A stretch of DNA of 64,000 nucleotides from Rhizobium hidalgonense. Its GTDB lineage: Bacteria; Pseudomonadota; Alphaproteobacteria; Rhizobiales; Rhizobiaceae. The notes under the pieces were generated by a model. The model was not told where the DNA came from. It saw only the letters and a program-made list of their open reading frames with translations, and did not search any database. The stretch spans positions 1 to 64,000 of the forward strand of contig NZ_LODW01000061.1 of the NCBI RefSeq assembly GCF_002914525.1, given 5' to 3'. Position 1 is the stretch's first letter, and each line of letters opens with the position of its first letter. The translations under genes were made by a program, and so were the position numbers. Positions 43,417-51,868 of the stretch are shown here, in pieces.

Positions 43417-44415
43417 ATGGCCGATCTATCAGATATCTTTGAGTCCGAGGAACTAAACGAGGCAGTCAAGGCAGTCGAGGCACTGCTAGCCCGCCGACAA
43501 CCTCCACGAAGAATGCCCGGTGACAGGACTTTCAGGGAGCTGACTCTGGGGAAGACATTTCATGCTCGCGAAGCCATAGCCATTATATCCAGTAGCGAAC
43601 CCGCGTATCCGGGCCTCAAGGCAGTGCTTTCATCTGGATTAGTTGGCTGGGCCCTTTTTCCCAAGGACAGGGAAATGCGTGTGGTTCTCATGACGCAAGC
43701 GGTCTTACAGCACATGGATGACGCCGAGCGATCTGTAGGTCTCGTCGATCAGCCTATCACTGTGGCGCGAGACATCGTTGCGCGATACGTGTTAACTGGC
43801 ATCGAGTTTCTGACAGAGATTTACGATCAGCTCGGTGGTTATGAAGCCTTCTCTAGGATTGCCAGCCTAGACATCATGGCAGACCTGTTCGAGCCGTATT
43901 CCAAAACGATCAAAACGACTAATCGGGCTCTAGCCTACCTCCATCATGGCGCCGATCGCTTCAGGGATCCTGAGTATGACTTCGCTCCGAGCCTAAATCG
44001 GGCGGTCACAATTTTCAACGAGCTTAAGAGTGCGAGAGGGGCAGAAGCCTACGGCGCCGATTATGTGTCTCGCTCCCTGCTCCATCGACGGTGGAGTCAA
44101 ACCAAGCCGTCGCTGGCTCTCATTTACTCCGCTTCTACAATTAAGGTGAGAAGGAAGCCCCTCCTGGAGGTCATGTTACAAGGCGAATACCACTATTCTT
44201 CGCATGTCGAGTACCTTGACGAGTGGCTCGGCCGAGCGCGGTACGTCAGCGATCACGTTTTCGCCAAGATGGATCCGCCCGACCTTCAAAACATCACATC
44301 GAAGTTGTTGGCCAACGTGGAGCCTCGACGATTTGCTGCACCGCGTTTAACAGTGGAAGAGGATAAAATCCTGAACGCACAGTTTCGGAAAAAATTCCGA
44401 GCTAATTCCGCTTAA
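43417..44415 (+). CDS. Island protein of unknown function, 332 residues
   Basis: This is a soluble, mainly helical protein without signal peptide or membrane segments. The N-terminus is acidic (LSDIFESEELNEAVKAVEALL), the middle has many aromatic residues (EYHYSSHVEYLDEWLGRARYV), and the C-terminus is basic (FRKKFRANSA). No catalytic motif is apparent. It is the first gene inside the putative attachment site and is transcribed toward the replication module. I do not recognise the family. Confidence 0.6.
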   Translation: MADLSDIFESEELNEAVKAVEALLARRQPPRRMPGDRTFRELTLGKTFHAREAIAIISSSEPAYPGLKAVLSSGLVGWALFPKDREMRVVLMTQAVLQHMDDAERSVGLVDQPITVARDIVARYVLTGIEFLTEIYDQLGGYEAFSRIASLDIMADLFEPYSKTIKTTNRALAYLHHGADRFRDPEYDFAPSLNRAVTIFNELKSARGAEAYGADYVSRSLLHRRWSQTKPSLALIYSASTIKVRRKPLLEVMLQGEYHYSSHVEYLDEWLGRARYVSDHVFAKMDPPDLQNITSKLLANVEPRRFAAPRLTVEEDKILNAQFRKKFRANSA

Positions 44416-44543
44416 CCATCTGATATTTAATTATATCGCTTATGCAAATACTATTACCTTATTCATAAACATGCGGATGCTATTAAACAGGCTCCGTATC
44501 CATCATCTTCTATCTGTGTCCAACACAAACCACGGAGATCTTG

Positions 44544-44801
44544 ATGACACAGGAACTGAAGGAAGTTGTACGGCGTACGGCGCATGAAGACAGCAAGAGT
44601 GCGTTTCCCACGGACGGCTTCGTACGCCTGAAACAAATCCTTGGACCCGACGGACCGCTGCCGATCAGTAAGTCTGGGTTCTGGGCAGGCGTCAAAACTG
44701 GGAAGTTTCCTAAGCCCCGTAAAATATCGGCAAGGGTAACCGTATGGCGGGCCGAGGATATCCAATTGCTTCTGCAAAAGATCGAGCAGGGTAATACCTA
44801 G
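44544..44801 (+). CDS. AlpA/MerR-like excisionase-type DNA-binding protein
   Basis: This 85-residue protein is built like AlpA/Xis regulators: FVRLKQILGPDGPLPISKSGFWAGVKTGKFPKPRKIS with a winged-helix pattern, then VWRAEDIQLLLQKI. Its hallmarks are an 'IS+S.FW..V+.G.FPKP.+' core and 'W...DI' ending. GGAG precedes the ATG at 44544. Such proteins control excision or activate element genes. It sits directly upstream of the HUH/DUF927 pair. Confidence 0.8.
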   Translation: MTQELKEVVRRTAHEDSKSAFPTDGFVRLKQILGPDGPLPISKSGFWAGVKTGKFPKPRKISARVTVWRAEDIQLLLQKIEQGNT

Positions 44802-44804
44802 CCT

Positions 44805-44847
44805 CTGCACACTAAAGGTGCAGGTTTAGTCCACAGCGATACTGTGG
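44805..44847. repeat. Two tandem hairpins upstream of the HUH gene
   Basis: Hairpin 1 is CTGCAC / GTGCAG with a 7-base loop (44805-44823). Hairpin 2 is CCACAG / CTGTGG with a 5-base loop (44831-44847). They lie between the AlpA-like stop and the HUH start. HUH endonucleases nick at or beside hairpins, so this is a candidate origin; hairpin 1 followed by GTTTAG could also be a weak terminator. Confidence 0.45.
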
Positions 44848-44962
44848 CGCCCGTACCACCTCCCCAACAACCTCAAAATCGACCCTTTGCCGCTGACACC
44901 GCCGGAGAGCCTTCAGCCTCCGATTGCGGACCCGCGACCAAGGGTATCCTATGGAGATCGTA

Positions 44963-45823
44963 ATGACTGCTCTAAAGCAGCAACTGACTATCCGATGGTG
45001 GGCCATCAAAAATCGTCGTCGTCTAGCGCAGACAGTTCGCAACCGTCTGCCTAAGTCAGATTTCGACGCAAATCGCATACGACGGGAGCAAACCCGTCGT
45101 ATAACTCTCCTGCCCGACTGCAAAGCGGCGTTCCACCACACATTACCGAGCCTTAGTTGGTCTCGCCGTACGGCGGCGTGCCGTTACGAATGGGCTCGAC
45201 TTCAGCTCTTCATGGCATTCGTGGTACTTCCGCTCCTCCAGCGCTGCGACACCCAATTCTTTCATGTGATATTGGCGGACAAGCGTTGGCGAATTCCTTC
45301 ATCCTTAGCTACGCGGAAATGCTTTGACCGTCCTCGTCGAAAGGTACGCTCCTCAGTTCAAAGGCTTCGCGATCAAGGCGAGAAGCCCATCTTTGTCGCG
45401 GCATATGAACTCTCCGGCGACAGAAGTCTGACAGGCAACTACGCCTTCGAACCCCATGTGCATCTACTGATCGGCGGCGTTGCTCAAGAAGCTCTGAAGC
45501 ACGCATTCCATGTTCGGCTGCCCATTTCCATGCGGGGGCGAGATAAGCCGCTCAAGATTTTGCCAGCACCAAAGTCCGAGCTTGGAAATTTGCTTGGTTA
45601 TCTTACGAAAATGAAGGCCCAGGATCGGGTCCAATATTTGGGCTCAAACGGTCGGCCCAACCGAACTTCCAATCGGATGCCCGCGGCGCAGTTCGCCGAA
45701 TGGCTTCGCTGCATGACTACCATGCCCATTACGCAAGCGATCCAGTTCGGCGGCTTCGCCGAGCCTATCACATCGCGCTTTGTTCACGCCGAAATGGCAA
45801 CCATCATCGGAGATATGCAATGA
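44963..45823 (+). CDS. HUH-type replication/mobilisation endonuclease candidate
   Basis: This 286-residue basic protein has an HUH motif, EPHVHLLIGG (His about 165 and 167), and downstream LLGYLTKM with a single candidate nucleophile tyrosine in a Y-x2-K pattern (about Y213, K216). That matches single-tyrosine HUH Rep proteins (rolling-circle plasmid, phage or transposase Y1 type). The start at 44963 follows GGAG with six-base spacing; an upstream ATG at 44951 is also in frame. The stop overlaps the DUF927 start by 4 bases. It should nick one DNA strand at an origin and start element replication or transfer. Function rests on motifs only. Confidence 0.68.
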   Translation: MTALKQQLTIRWWAIKNRRRLAQTVRNRLPKSDFDANRIRREQTRRITLLPDCKAAFHHTLPSLSWSRRTAACRYEWARLQLFMAFVVLPLLQRCDTQFFHVILADKRWRIPSSLATRKCFDRPRRKVRSSVQRLRDQGEKPIFVAAYELSGDRSLTGNYAFEPHVHLLIGGVAQEALKHAFHVRLPISMRGRDKPLKILPAPKSELGNLLGYLTKMKAQDRVQYLGSNGRPNRTSNRMPAAQFAEWLRCMTTMPITQAIQFGGFAEPITSRFVHAEMATIIGDMQ

Positions 45824-47748
45824 AGAAGCCCACGAAATCCCCTGCAGAACGTTCTACGACCCATAAAGATGCCGGAAAGAAGGGTGTCAGCGGCAAAGGG
45901 TCGCCAACTGCACCTACTCATCCAGCTGCCAACACTGGCAGTGTAGGAAAGTTGGGGCTAAACCCAAATTCTGCGAAATGGATCGAGAGAGTCGGGCCCA
46001 ACACCGGTCCTCATCGGCCCGGCAAATCCCCAGCGCCGTCGGCAATTGCCGGAGTGAGTGATGCGGGTCAGACAAAATTGCCGGCTGTCTCAGACCTGAA
46101 CGTTTCAATTCTCACTGGCGACGATGGAGACGTCTACCACCGCTTCGAAGCTCTGGGCCGAGCAGTGGTCATTTCAAGCAAGATGGTTGTTGAAAATCGT
46201 CTGCAGATCATGGGCGCCCTCCGTCGTATCGGCATCTTAGCCGTTTCACCGGCGATTAAAAATGAGATCAGCCAGCGAATCGAGTCGGCTGAACACGACG
46301 TGAAGACCATTGTGGCAACACGTGTCGGCTTCGAAAAAACCGACATCCCCCGGTACTTCGTCTACGGCGACGGGACTGTAATTTCGCCAGATCCCGAGCT
46401 TCGTGTCATTTCATTGGTCGAAGATCGGGGCCGGTTCCGGAGTAGTGGCGAGCTATCAAACTACGAAGAGGGGATTGCAAAAGTCATTCGCGAGCAGCCC
46501 GTGCCAGTCACTCTGTTCTTCTACGCCCTTATACAGGTTTTGAAGCCCTTTGTGTCTGCTACGCGGTACAAAGCAGAGAATATGGTGCTTGAGCTTGTCG
46601 GAGACACGAGCACCTTCAAATCCGCACTAACCTGCACCCTTGCAGGGACTGTTTGGGGCGAAGGCCACTCTCCAGAAGGCTATGCGCGGAGCTGGAACAT
46701 GTCCGATCAAGCGATTGAGGACCTCTTCGTCGCCTTCAATGATCATCTGCTTATTCTTGATGAAGCCACACTCGCCCATGCGAACGAAAAATCGCGGGCT
46801 GACAAAATCTTGAACGCCGTCCATCGACTGTCATCGGGCCAAGGGAGAGCTCGACCCGGCGATGCTATCGAGGGCCATTCGGTCACAATGTTGTCAAACT
46901 CCAATCAACCGATGAGGTCGATACTGTCAGTAACAACAACCGAGGAAGTGCGGCGAGCGCTGGAGGTTCGTCTAATCTCGTTTCAGCTTGCAAACAAAGA
47001 GGCTAGCTTCTTTCACGGCCCGCCGGCCGGCTATTCGTCCGTTCGTGATGCGATGCATAAGCTCTTTGCGACGACAAAGGAGAATTACGGTCTTCTGGCC
47101 CGAAAGTTCATTTTGAACGTCCTAACTTGCGCACAGCAAGACAGTGGCTCTCTCATTCGGACCATCGAGAAGTCGATTGCCAAATTTCTGCAGGGCATCA
47201 ACTTAGAGGATGAGGTCTCACACCGGAGAGTCCAGCCGTTTGCGCTCGCCTACGCTGCTTCGGTTGTCGCCTTTAACACTGGCACGCTAAGGAAGAAGCA
47301 CTGGGGCAAGGTTAAACGCAGCATCAAGCAAGCGTGGGCTGAGTACGGTGCCGCTAACTCCGGTGTCGCAGGCGATCCACGTATCATTGCCTATATGAAC
47401 GATACATCTAAATGGTTTGTTGACGCTCGAGAGGGCGCTAAGCCCCAGATATCCGACTTAAATTTCAGGAAGGTTGCCGGAATTTTCTATCTCGGGAAAG
47501 ATAAGTCCTTGCGCTTGGCAGTACCAAACGCCGCGATCTCAAACATGAAGATGTCGGCGGCTGCGCTGAAACAACTCAAGAAGGAAGGCGTGCTTCGAGC
47601 TGGCAAGAGCCTGCAGACAAAACTGGCATTGCGGCACGTCAATGACAAAAACAAAACCGACGTTTTTTACGTGTTCAAAGTACTTGAAATCCCTGCCCCG
47701 ACGAGGCTTTTTCGTGATCCTGGATCCAGTAAATTGAAACAGCCATAA
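45820..47748 (+). CDS. DUF927-like ATPase/helicase-type protein of the replication module
   Basis: This 642-residue protein has a disordered basic N-terminus (1-90) and a central ATPase like the DUF927 group: Walker A GDTSTFKSAL (about 261-270), Walker B HLLILDEATL (about 309-318), and a later basic region VRRALEVRLISFQLAN. A C-terminal region of about 200 residues is lysine-rich. Known DUF927 proteins occur with primase or Rep functions on plasmids and integrative elements. It is translationally coupled to the HUH gene, so the two probably form an initiator plus helicase pair. Confidence 0.75.
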   Translation: MKKPTKSPAERSTTHKDAGKKGVSGKGSPTAPTHPAANTGSVGKLGLNPNSAKWIERVGPNTGPHRPGKSPAPSAIAGVSDAGQTKLPAVSDLNVSILTGDDGDVYHRFEALGRAVVISSKMVVENRLQIMGALRRIGILAVSPAIKNEISQRIESAEHDVKTIVATRVGFEKTDIPRYFVYGDGTVISPDPELRVISLVEDRGRFRSSGELSNYEEGIAKVIREQPVPVTLFFYALIQVLKPFVSATRYKAENMVLELVGDTSTFKSALTCTLAGTVWGEGHSPEGYARSWNMSDQAIEDLFVAFNDHLLILDEATLAHANEKSRADKILNAVHRLSSGQGRARPGDAIEGHSVTMLSNSNQPMRSILSVTTTEEVRRALEVRLISFQLANKEASFFHGPPAGYSSVRDAMHKLFATTKENYGLLARKFILNVLTCAQQDSGSLIRTIEKSIAKFLQGINLEDEVSHRRVQPFALAYAASVVAFNTGTLRKKHWGKVKRSIKQAWAEYGAANSGVAGDPRIIAYMNDTSKWFVDAREGAKPQISDLNFRKVAGIFYLGKDKSLRLAVPNAAISNMKMSAAALKQLKKEGVLRAGKSLQTKLALRHVNDKNKTDVFYVFKVLEIPAPTRLFRDPGSSKLKQP

Positions 47749-47810
47749 GCTCGCTTTGCTAGCACCCCCGAAGAAATAGCTAGCCTGTCGATCAACTAGC
47801 GTTACCGGAC

Positions 47811-47840
47811 GAGCGCCCCAGCGGGCGCTCTTCTGCCTTT
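47811..47840 (+). terminator. Rho-independent terminator of the replication module
   Basis: GAGCGCCC and GGGCGCTC form an 8-base stem around CAGC, followed by TTCTGCCTTTT. It lies about 60 bases after the DUF927 gene stop. Confidence 0.82.
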
Positions 47841-47983
47841 TAGGACTCCACCTGCAGCGTCGAGCAAAACAGCGTTCCCGCCGGGAGCGCAAGGAGGTGG
47901 CAGTCGCATATTACCACCAGGAGTTGCGAATTCGAGCAACTTCTGATATACCTATTGAGCGTCGATTTGCTCGGCGAGCTAAC

Positions 47984-48009
47984 GAGGGGCTTCGGCCCCT
48001 CTTCATTTC
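47984..48009 (+). terminator. TTCG-loop hairpin just before a ribosome site
   Basis: GAGGGGC and GCCCCTC enclose a TTCG tetraloop and are followed by TTCATTTC. It ends 18 bases before the ATG at 48020, whose ribosome site is CGGAG. It could end a short RNA made from 47841-48001 or act as an attenuator or mRNA-stabilising leader of the next gene. Confidence 0.6.
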
Positions 48010-48019
48010 GGAGATACAA

Positions 48020-48595
48020 ATGACCGCCACTGCCACAGCCGCCAACGGCATCAGCCTGCCACACCCAATCATCATTCTTGGCCGTGACGACAACGGCAAA
48101 GCCCACGCCTCATTCTTCCCGGCGACCGATGCCCAACCCGCATCCCGTGCAGCAAGCCTGATGGGCATGCTTGCTCTTCCTGCTGATAACGACGCGGTGC
48201 GCTCGCTGTTACCGAAACTGCCAAAGGGAAAGCTGTTCGACAGCGGGAAGGCCTTCGTGCCCTTTGTGAAGCAGGACCTCTATAAGCAAATTGCCGCTCA
48301 CCTGCCCGAGGCCGATCGAGCCAAGGCGGAAGAAGTGCGAGCTGCCCCTGCTGATGTTTCGCAACAGGGACATTCCGCGGCACCGAGCAATGTACCGGAT
48401 GATTGGGGCAAGATCGTCGTCGGCAGCTTGGTGCTCGCGACCGAGGATCCGCTCGAAGGCTGGTTTGAAGCGACCGTCGTCGAACTGAAACCGGACAATG
48501 TTCTGCGGCTGCAGTGGCGGCACTACCTCGACCTGCCGCCGTTCAACCGCCGGCTTGAAGACGTGGCCCTGCTGCATCCGTCGATGAAACTGTGA
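48020..48595 (+). CDS. Island protein with Tudor/SH3-like C-terminal domain
   Basis: This 191-residue protein has an N-terminal domain of unknown kind (residues 1-100, PHPIIILGRDDNGKAHASFF), a short linker, and a C-terminal compact beta domain. GKIVVGSLVLATEDPLEGWFEATVVEL leads into LRLQWRHYLDLPPF, like Tudor/agenet modules (seen by pattern). GGAG precedes the ATG. The next gene (DUF3768) starts 9 bases later, so they are one operon. A role in DNA or protein binding is possible but unproven. Confidence 0.62.
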   Translation: MTATATAANGISLPHPIIILGRDDNGKAHASFFPATDAQPASRAASLMGMLALPADNDAVRSLLPKLPKGKLFDSGKAFVPFVKQDLYKQIAAHLPEADRAKAEEVRAAPADVSQQGHSAAPSNVPDDWGKIVVGSLVLATEDPLEGWFEATVVELKPDNVLRLQWRHYLDLPPFNRRLEDVALLHPSMKL

Positions 48596-48604
48596 GGTCG
48601 GCCG

Positions 48605-48976
48605 ATGCGGAGCCTCGCTGTGACTTCATCTCCTGATCAACAGGCGGCCGTCGAAAGGACGGCCACCATCCGCGCCCTCAATGACACCGTCAGGCGCAAT
48701 CCGACGGTCGGCAGGGCTTTCATCACCCCGGCCGTTTGCGCTCTGCCTCACGATCAGCGCTTGGCCCTGCTGCGGGCTGTCGTGGGCTTCACCGCATTTG
48801 ATGCAGGCAACGATCCCCACAACGAGCACGATTTCGGCGCCATCGAGCTGGATGGCGTCAGTTACTTCTGGAAGATCGACTACTTCGACCAAGTCTATGA
48901 CATGGGATCACCCGACCCGGCGAATCCGCACGTCACCCGCCGCGTGCTGACGATCATGCGTGCGGACGAATACTGA
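48605..48976 (+). CDS. DUF3768 family protein
   Basis: This 123-residue protein shows the DUF3768 pattern: ALNDTVRRNPTVGRAFITPAV, then FTAFDAGNDPHNEHDFGAIEL, YFWKIDYFDQVYDMGSPDPA and the ending TRRVLTIMRADEY. This family is common on rhizobial plasmids and integrative elements; its role is unknown. The GAGG at about 48594 is the ribosome site. It forms an operon with the preceding gene. Confidence 0.87.
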   Translation: MRSLAVTSSPDQQAAVERTATIRALNDTVRRNPTVGRAFITPAVCALPHDQRLALLRAVVGFTAFDAGNDPHNEHDFGAIELDGVSYFWKIDYFDQVYDMGSPDPANPHVTRRVLTIMRADEY

Positions 48977-49002
48977 TGCTTGAGATCAACTCAAACCCGG
49001 CA

Positions 49003-49266
49003 TCACCGCCCCGGCTTGCGTCCAGCGGGCAACGAACTCGGCGGCGCTTCACCTGCGGCCGGCATCACGAAAAGCTCAGCGATATCGACCGCAAGTGCAG
49101 CCGCTATCCGGTCAAGGAGATCGATCGACGCGTTGAAATCGCCGCGCTCGATGCCGCTGATGGTCGTGCGATCGACACCAGCATCTACGGCAAGGTTCTC
49201 CTGCGTCACCTTCTTATCGGCACGCACTTTCCGAAGATTCCATGCAAGGCGATCGCGAGTATCCAT
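49003..49266 (-). CDS. XRE-type helix-turn-helix regulator
   Basis: This 87-residue protein has a Cro/C1-type HTH: RDRLAWNLRKVRADKKVTQENLAVDAGVDRTTISGIERG (helix 2-3 around VTQENLAVDAGVDRTTIS), then IDLLDRIAAALAVDIAELF. The start at 49266 gives the usual N-terminus. It is on the minus strand between cargo genes and divergent from the membrane protein gene at 49362, which it may control. Confidence 0.85.
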   Translation of the reverse strand: MDTRDRLAWNLRKVRADKKVTQENLAVDAGVDRTTISGIERGDFNASIDLLDRIAAALAVDIAELFVMPAAGEAPPSSLPAGRKPGR

Positions 49267-49361
49267 GGCCGCATGGCGACCACCTTGAAGGCTCGTAATC
49301 CATCGGATATATCCAACATATTTCAATTTCGGCGCGAGGTTTGCGCCGCTGGGGACACAGA

Positions 49362-49703
49362 ATGAAAATAGCAGTCGGAATTATTGGAATCTTCTTGGGC
49401 CTGCTTGTGCTGATGCAGTCATGCGCGGTCACGGCCGGCAGCGGCTTACTTCAGGACAAGGCGACCGGAGGAGCCGGGGCAATCGGGATGTTAGTAGGCT
49501 TGCTGTTCTTCATCGCAGGGGCGTTCTCGTTTGCCCTGCCGCTGGTTGGCGCAATCATGTTCGCGCTGGCCGCCGCCTTCGCGTTCATCGCCTCGACATC
49601 CGGCAGCTTCAGCGACATTTCTATCTGGGGCTTTATCGCCTTGGTGCTGGCAGTGATGTCATTTTTCACGTGGCGGTCTGGCAGGAAAGGGCAGGCTGCA
49701 TGA
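49362..49703 (+). CDS. Small membrane protein with four hydrophobic segments
   Basis: This 113-residue protein is almost entirely hydrophobic: IAVGIIGIFLGLLVLMQSC, GMLVGLLFFIAGAFSFALP, VGAIMFALAAAFAFIAST and IWGFIALVLAVMSFFTW. The first segment could also be a lipoprotein-like signal but lacks a proper lipobox. The ending WRSGRKGQAA is basic and cytoplasmic. Its stop overlaps the next gene's ATG (ATGA), so the two are coupled. Function is unknown. Confidence 0.75.
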   Translation: MKIAVGIIGIFLGLLVLMQSCAVTAGSGLLQDKATGGAGAIGMLVGLLFFIAGAFSFALPLVGAIMFALAAAFAFIASTSGSFSDISIWGFIALVLAVMSFFTWRSGRKGQAA

Positions 49704-50875
49704 TCATGCACAAAGGAAACCGATTGACGACCTGGCTCACGATGGGCGCGTGCTTCATCAGCGGGCCGGCCTTCTGCGAAGAGAGAACCTATTATCAAGG
49801 CGCCTCGTGGACGATTCAGATGGTGCAAGGGGCCGCGGACAGCACGTCCGGTGGTCATACCTACTGCGAAGTGAAGACTACATCATTTGAACCGCGATCC
49901 GTCGCGATTCAGTTTTCCCCGGCAAAAGAAGCGGGCACTTATCGAACGATAATCAAGCTTCGTAAGCTGGGATGGCAGCTGCCGGTCGGCGCCACAGCCA
50001 AGGTTAAGGTGGGAACCCTCTTCAAATTCACCAGTGCCGGCCAGATCATCGAAGGCCCGCCCATGACGTTCACGGTTGAAAGCGTTGACACGATGGCTAC
50101 GCTTGTCGCCGATTATGATCCCAACTGGTTGACAGAAATGGGTAACGCCTTGATCAACGGCGTGTTCGTTCGAACGAAGTACAGTTCAGCCTTATCGTTT
50201 GCGTTTGTTGACGGCAACGAACCGGCATGGAATCCGGCCTCATTCGAAAGGTTCGAGCAAAATATATCCTTCAACGCGTACCAGCAGTGCCTTTCCGATC
50301 TGAGCCAGATGGCAGCGGAGCCGGCGCAAGGTGGCAGCGCGCCAATGAGCAGCACATCGCCATTAAAGCCCCAAGCGCCGCTTGACACCAACGCTTCCTC
50401 ACGCCCACCGATCGTCAACAGCCTGCCGGCCGATCAAGCAGAACCGGCCGCTCCGTCCGGCACATGGCGTTTTGCTGCCCAGGACGAAGACTGGGGAGCG
50501 ACGTGCTTCGTCGAGACCGAGAACGGCAATATCAAAGTTGGCTTCATGGCCTCTCCCGGTGAACATATCGTTGGGTATGTCGAAGGTGTCTTTCAGGGCG
50601 AAACCAGAGCGACGTGGCATGTAGATGACAAGCCAGCGTATGTGTCCGACGGAGGTCAGAGTGACTATTTCGGCTGGCACGAGTTCGACCAGTTGCCGGT
50701 GGACTTGCTGGAGCAAATTTCCGATGGCAACGAACTGGCTATCACGGGGATGACAGGCGAGCGCGTCGTTGTCGGTCTCGCAGGGGCTATTAGAGCGGTG
50801 TCCAATTTCAAGGCCTGTCTCGACAAACCAAAGGCAGACTCTCCCGCGGCGTCATCGCCAGCCCAGCCTAACTGA
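49700..50875 (+). CDS. Secreted protein of unknown function, two-domain
   Basis: This 391-residue protein has a signal-like N-terminus (LTTWLTMGACFISGPAFC, cleavage near CEE). The N-terminal half is beta-rich with two cysteines, followed by a Pro/Ser/Ala linker (about residues 200-250). The C-terminal domain of about 120 residues contains TCFVETENGNIKVGFM, DYFGWHEFDQLPVDLLEQ and ELAITGMTGERVVVGLAG. A decayed copy of the last 60 residues is present 1 kb downstream (51869-52054). It is coupled to the preceding membrane protein gene. I do not know the family. Confidence 0.68.
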   Translation: MIMHKGNRLTTWLTMGACFISGPAFCEERTYYQGASWTIQMVQGAADSTSGGHTYCEVKTTSFEPRSVAIQFSPAKEAGTYRTIIKLRKLGWQLPVGATAKVKVGTLFKFTSAGQIIEGPPMTFTVESVDTMATLVADYDPNWLTEMGNALINGVFVRTKYSSALSFAFVDGNEPAWNPASFERFEQNISFNAYQQCLSDLSQMAAEPAQGGSAPMSSTSPLKPQAPLDTNASSRPPIVNSLPADQAEPAAPSGTWRFAAQDEDWGATCFVETENGNIKVGFMASPGEHIVGYVEGVFQGETRATWHVDDKPAYVSDGGQSDYFGWHEFDQLPVDLLEQISDGNELAITGMTGERVVVGLAGAIRAVSNFKACLDKPKADSPAASSPAQPN

Positions 50876-50912
50876 AAACCATCGACATAACCCGTAGCTT
50901 CGATAACGGCGC

Positions 50913-51593
50913 CTATTTCTTTTTGGAGGTTAAGTTGGCCCTCGCATATGACCCACGCAATGGCTCCCGCACTGCTGATATGTTGAAGTTCTTTCTGATG
51001 ATTGCGCATAGTGCGATGGCGGGAGTGTTCCCGGGATTCAGTAACATACGCCGCTCGGCGCTGCTTTCTCCCAGATCCTCGGTAACGATCTGATACATAT
51101 CTTCGATCTCCATCCTCGGAATTGGCTTGTGGAGCTTTCCATCCTCATATGCGAGACGCTGAGCCTCCTGATACCTCCGATAGGCCTCATTCACGCTGGC
51201 AATAGACAGCGCTTCGGAAGAAATGTCATTTCGAACAAACTCCATGCAACCACGCGGATAGTGATCGCCCAGAGCATCAATGACATCGCCTGCCTTCTTG
51301 AAAACCTCAATTGCAAAAGCGTCGCTCGCACCCGAGAATGCGGCGTGGCCGTATTTTTGTATCATGTCGTACGCGGCTTTCAGAGCGGCCTCCTCGTCTC
51401 CTGCCTGAAGCTTCGCGTTAATTTCCTTCGCTTCATCTATGTGATCTGTGAAAATCGCGTGGGCGTAAGGGTTGGTGCTTGCAACGTCATTCATGAACTC
51501 CTCGAACGACCCCGGCGTCGCATCCTGTGCAACCGCTCCTGATGCGAGAAACCCGACGCCCGCGCATAACGATAAGAAATTTCTCAAAGTCAT
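50913..51593 (-). CDS. Secreted helical protein of unknown function
   Basis: This 226-residue protein starts with a signal peptide (LRNFLSLCAGVGFLASGAVA, cleavage before QDA). The mature part is acidic and helical with TPR-like spacing (AKLQAGDEEAALKAAYDMIQKYG) and two cysteines (RGCMEF, ALCAII). It is convergent to the preceding secreted-protein gene. The start at 51593 follows GAGTGGGG. No family is recognised. Confidence 0.65.
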   Translation of the reverse strand: MTLRNFLSLCAGVGFLASGAVAQDATPGSFEEFMNDVASTNPYAHAIFTDHIDEAKEINAKLQAGDEEAALKAAYDMIQKYGHAAFSGASDAFAIEVFKKAGDVIDALGDHYPRGCMEFVRNDISSEALSIASVNEAYRRYQEAQRLAYEDGKLHKPIPRMEIEDMYQIVTEDLGESSAERRMLLNPGNTPAIALCAIIRKNFNISAVREPLRGSYARANLTSKKK

Positions 51594-51868
51594 CCCCACT
51601 CTGCACGTCCTAATACTACCTGTCAGTCCATCGTGTCGCCGCCGCCGTCAATCTCGTACTTTACATAACGTCCGCACGGTCGAAATCTCTGGTAGAATAC
51701 ATTATTCTGGTTTGATCGGCGGCCCTGATGGGATCGAACATCGACAACTCGGGAGACCTAGGCCAACCACCTCGCCGTTCGGAGGAGCTTCCTCGACTGC
51801 CAACTCTTCCGGTCAGTCATCAGGCGCTGACTAGCTTCAACCTGCTTCCGATCGGGAGTTCCACACCC

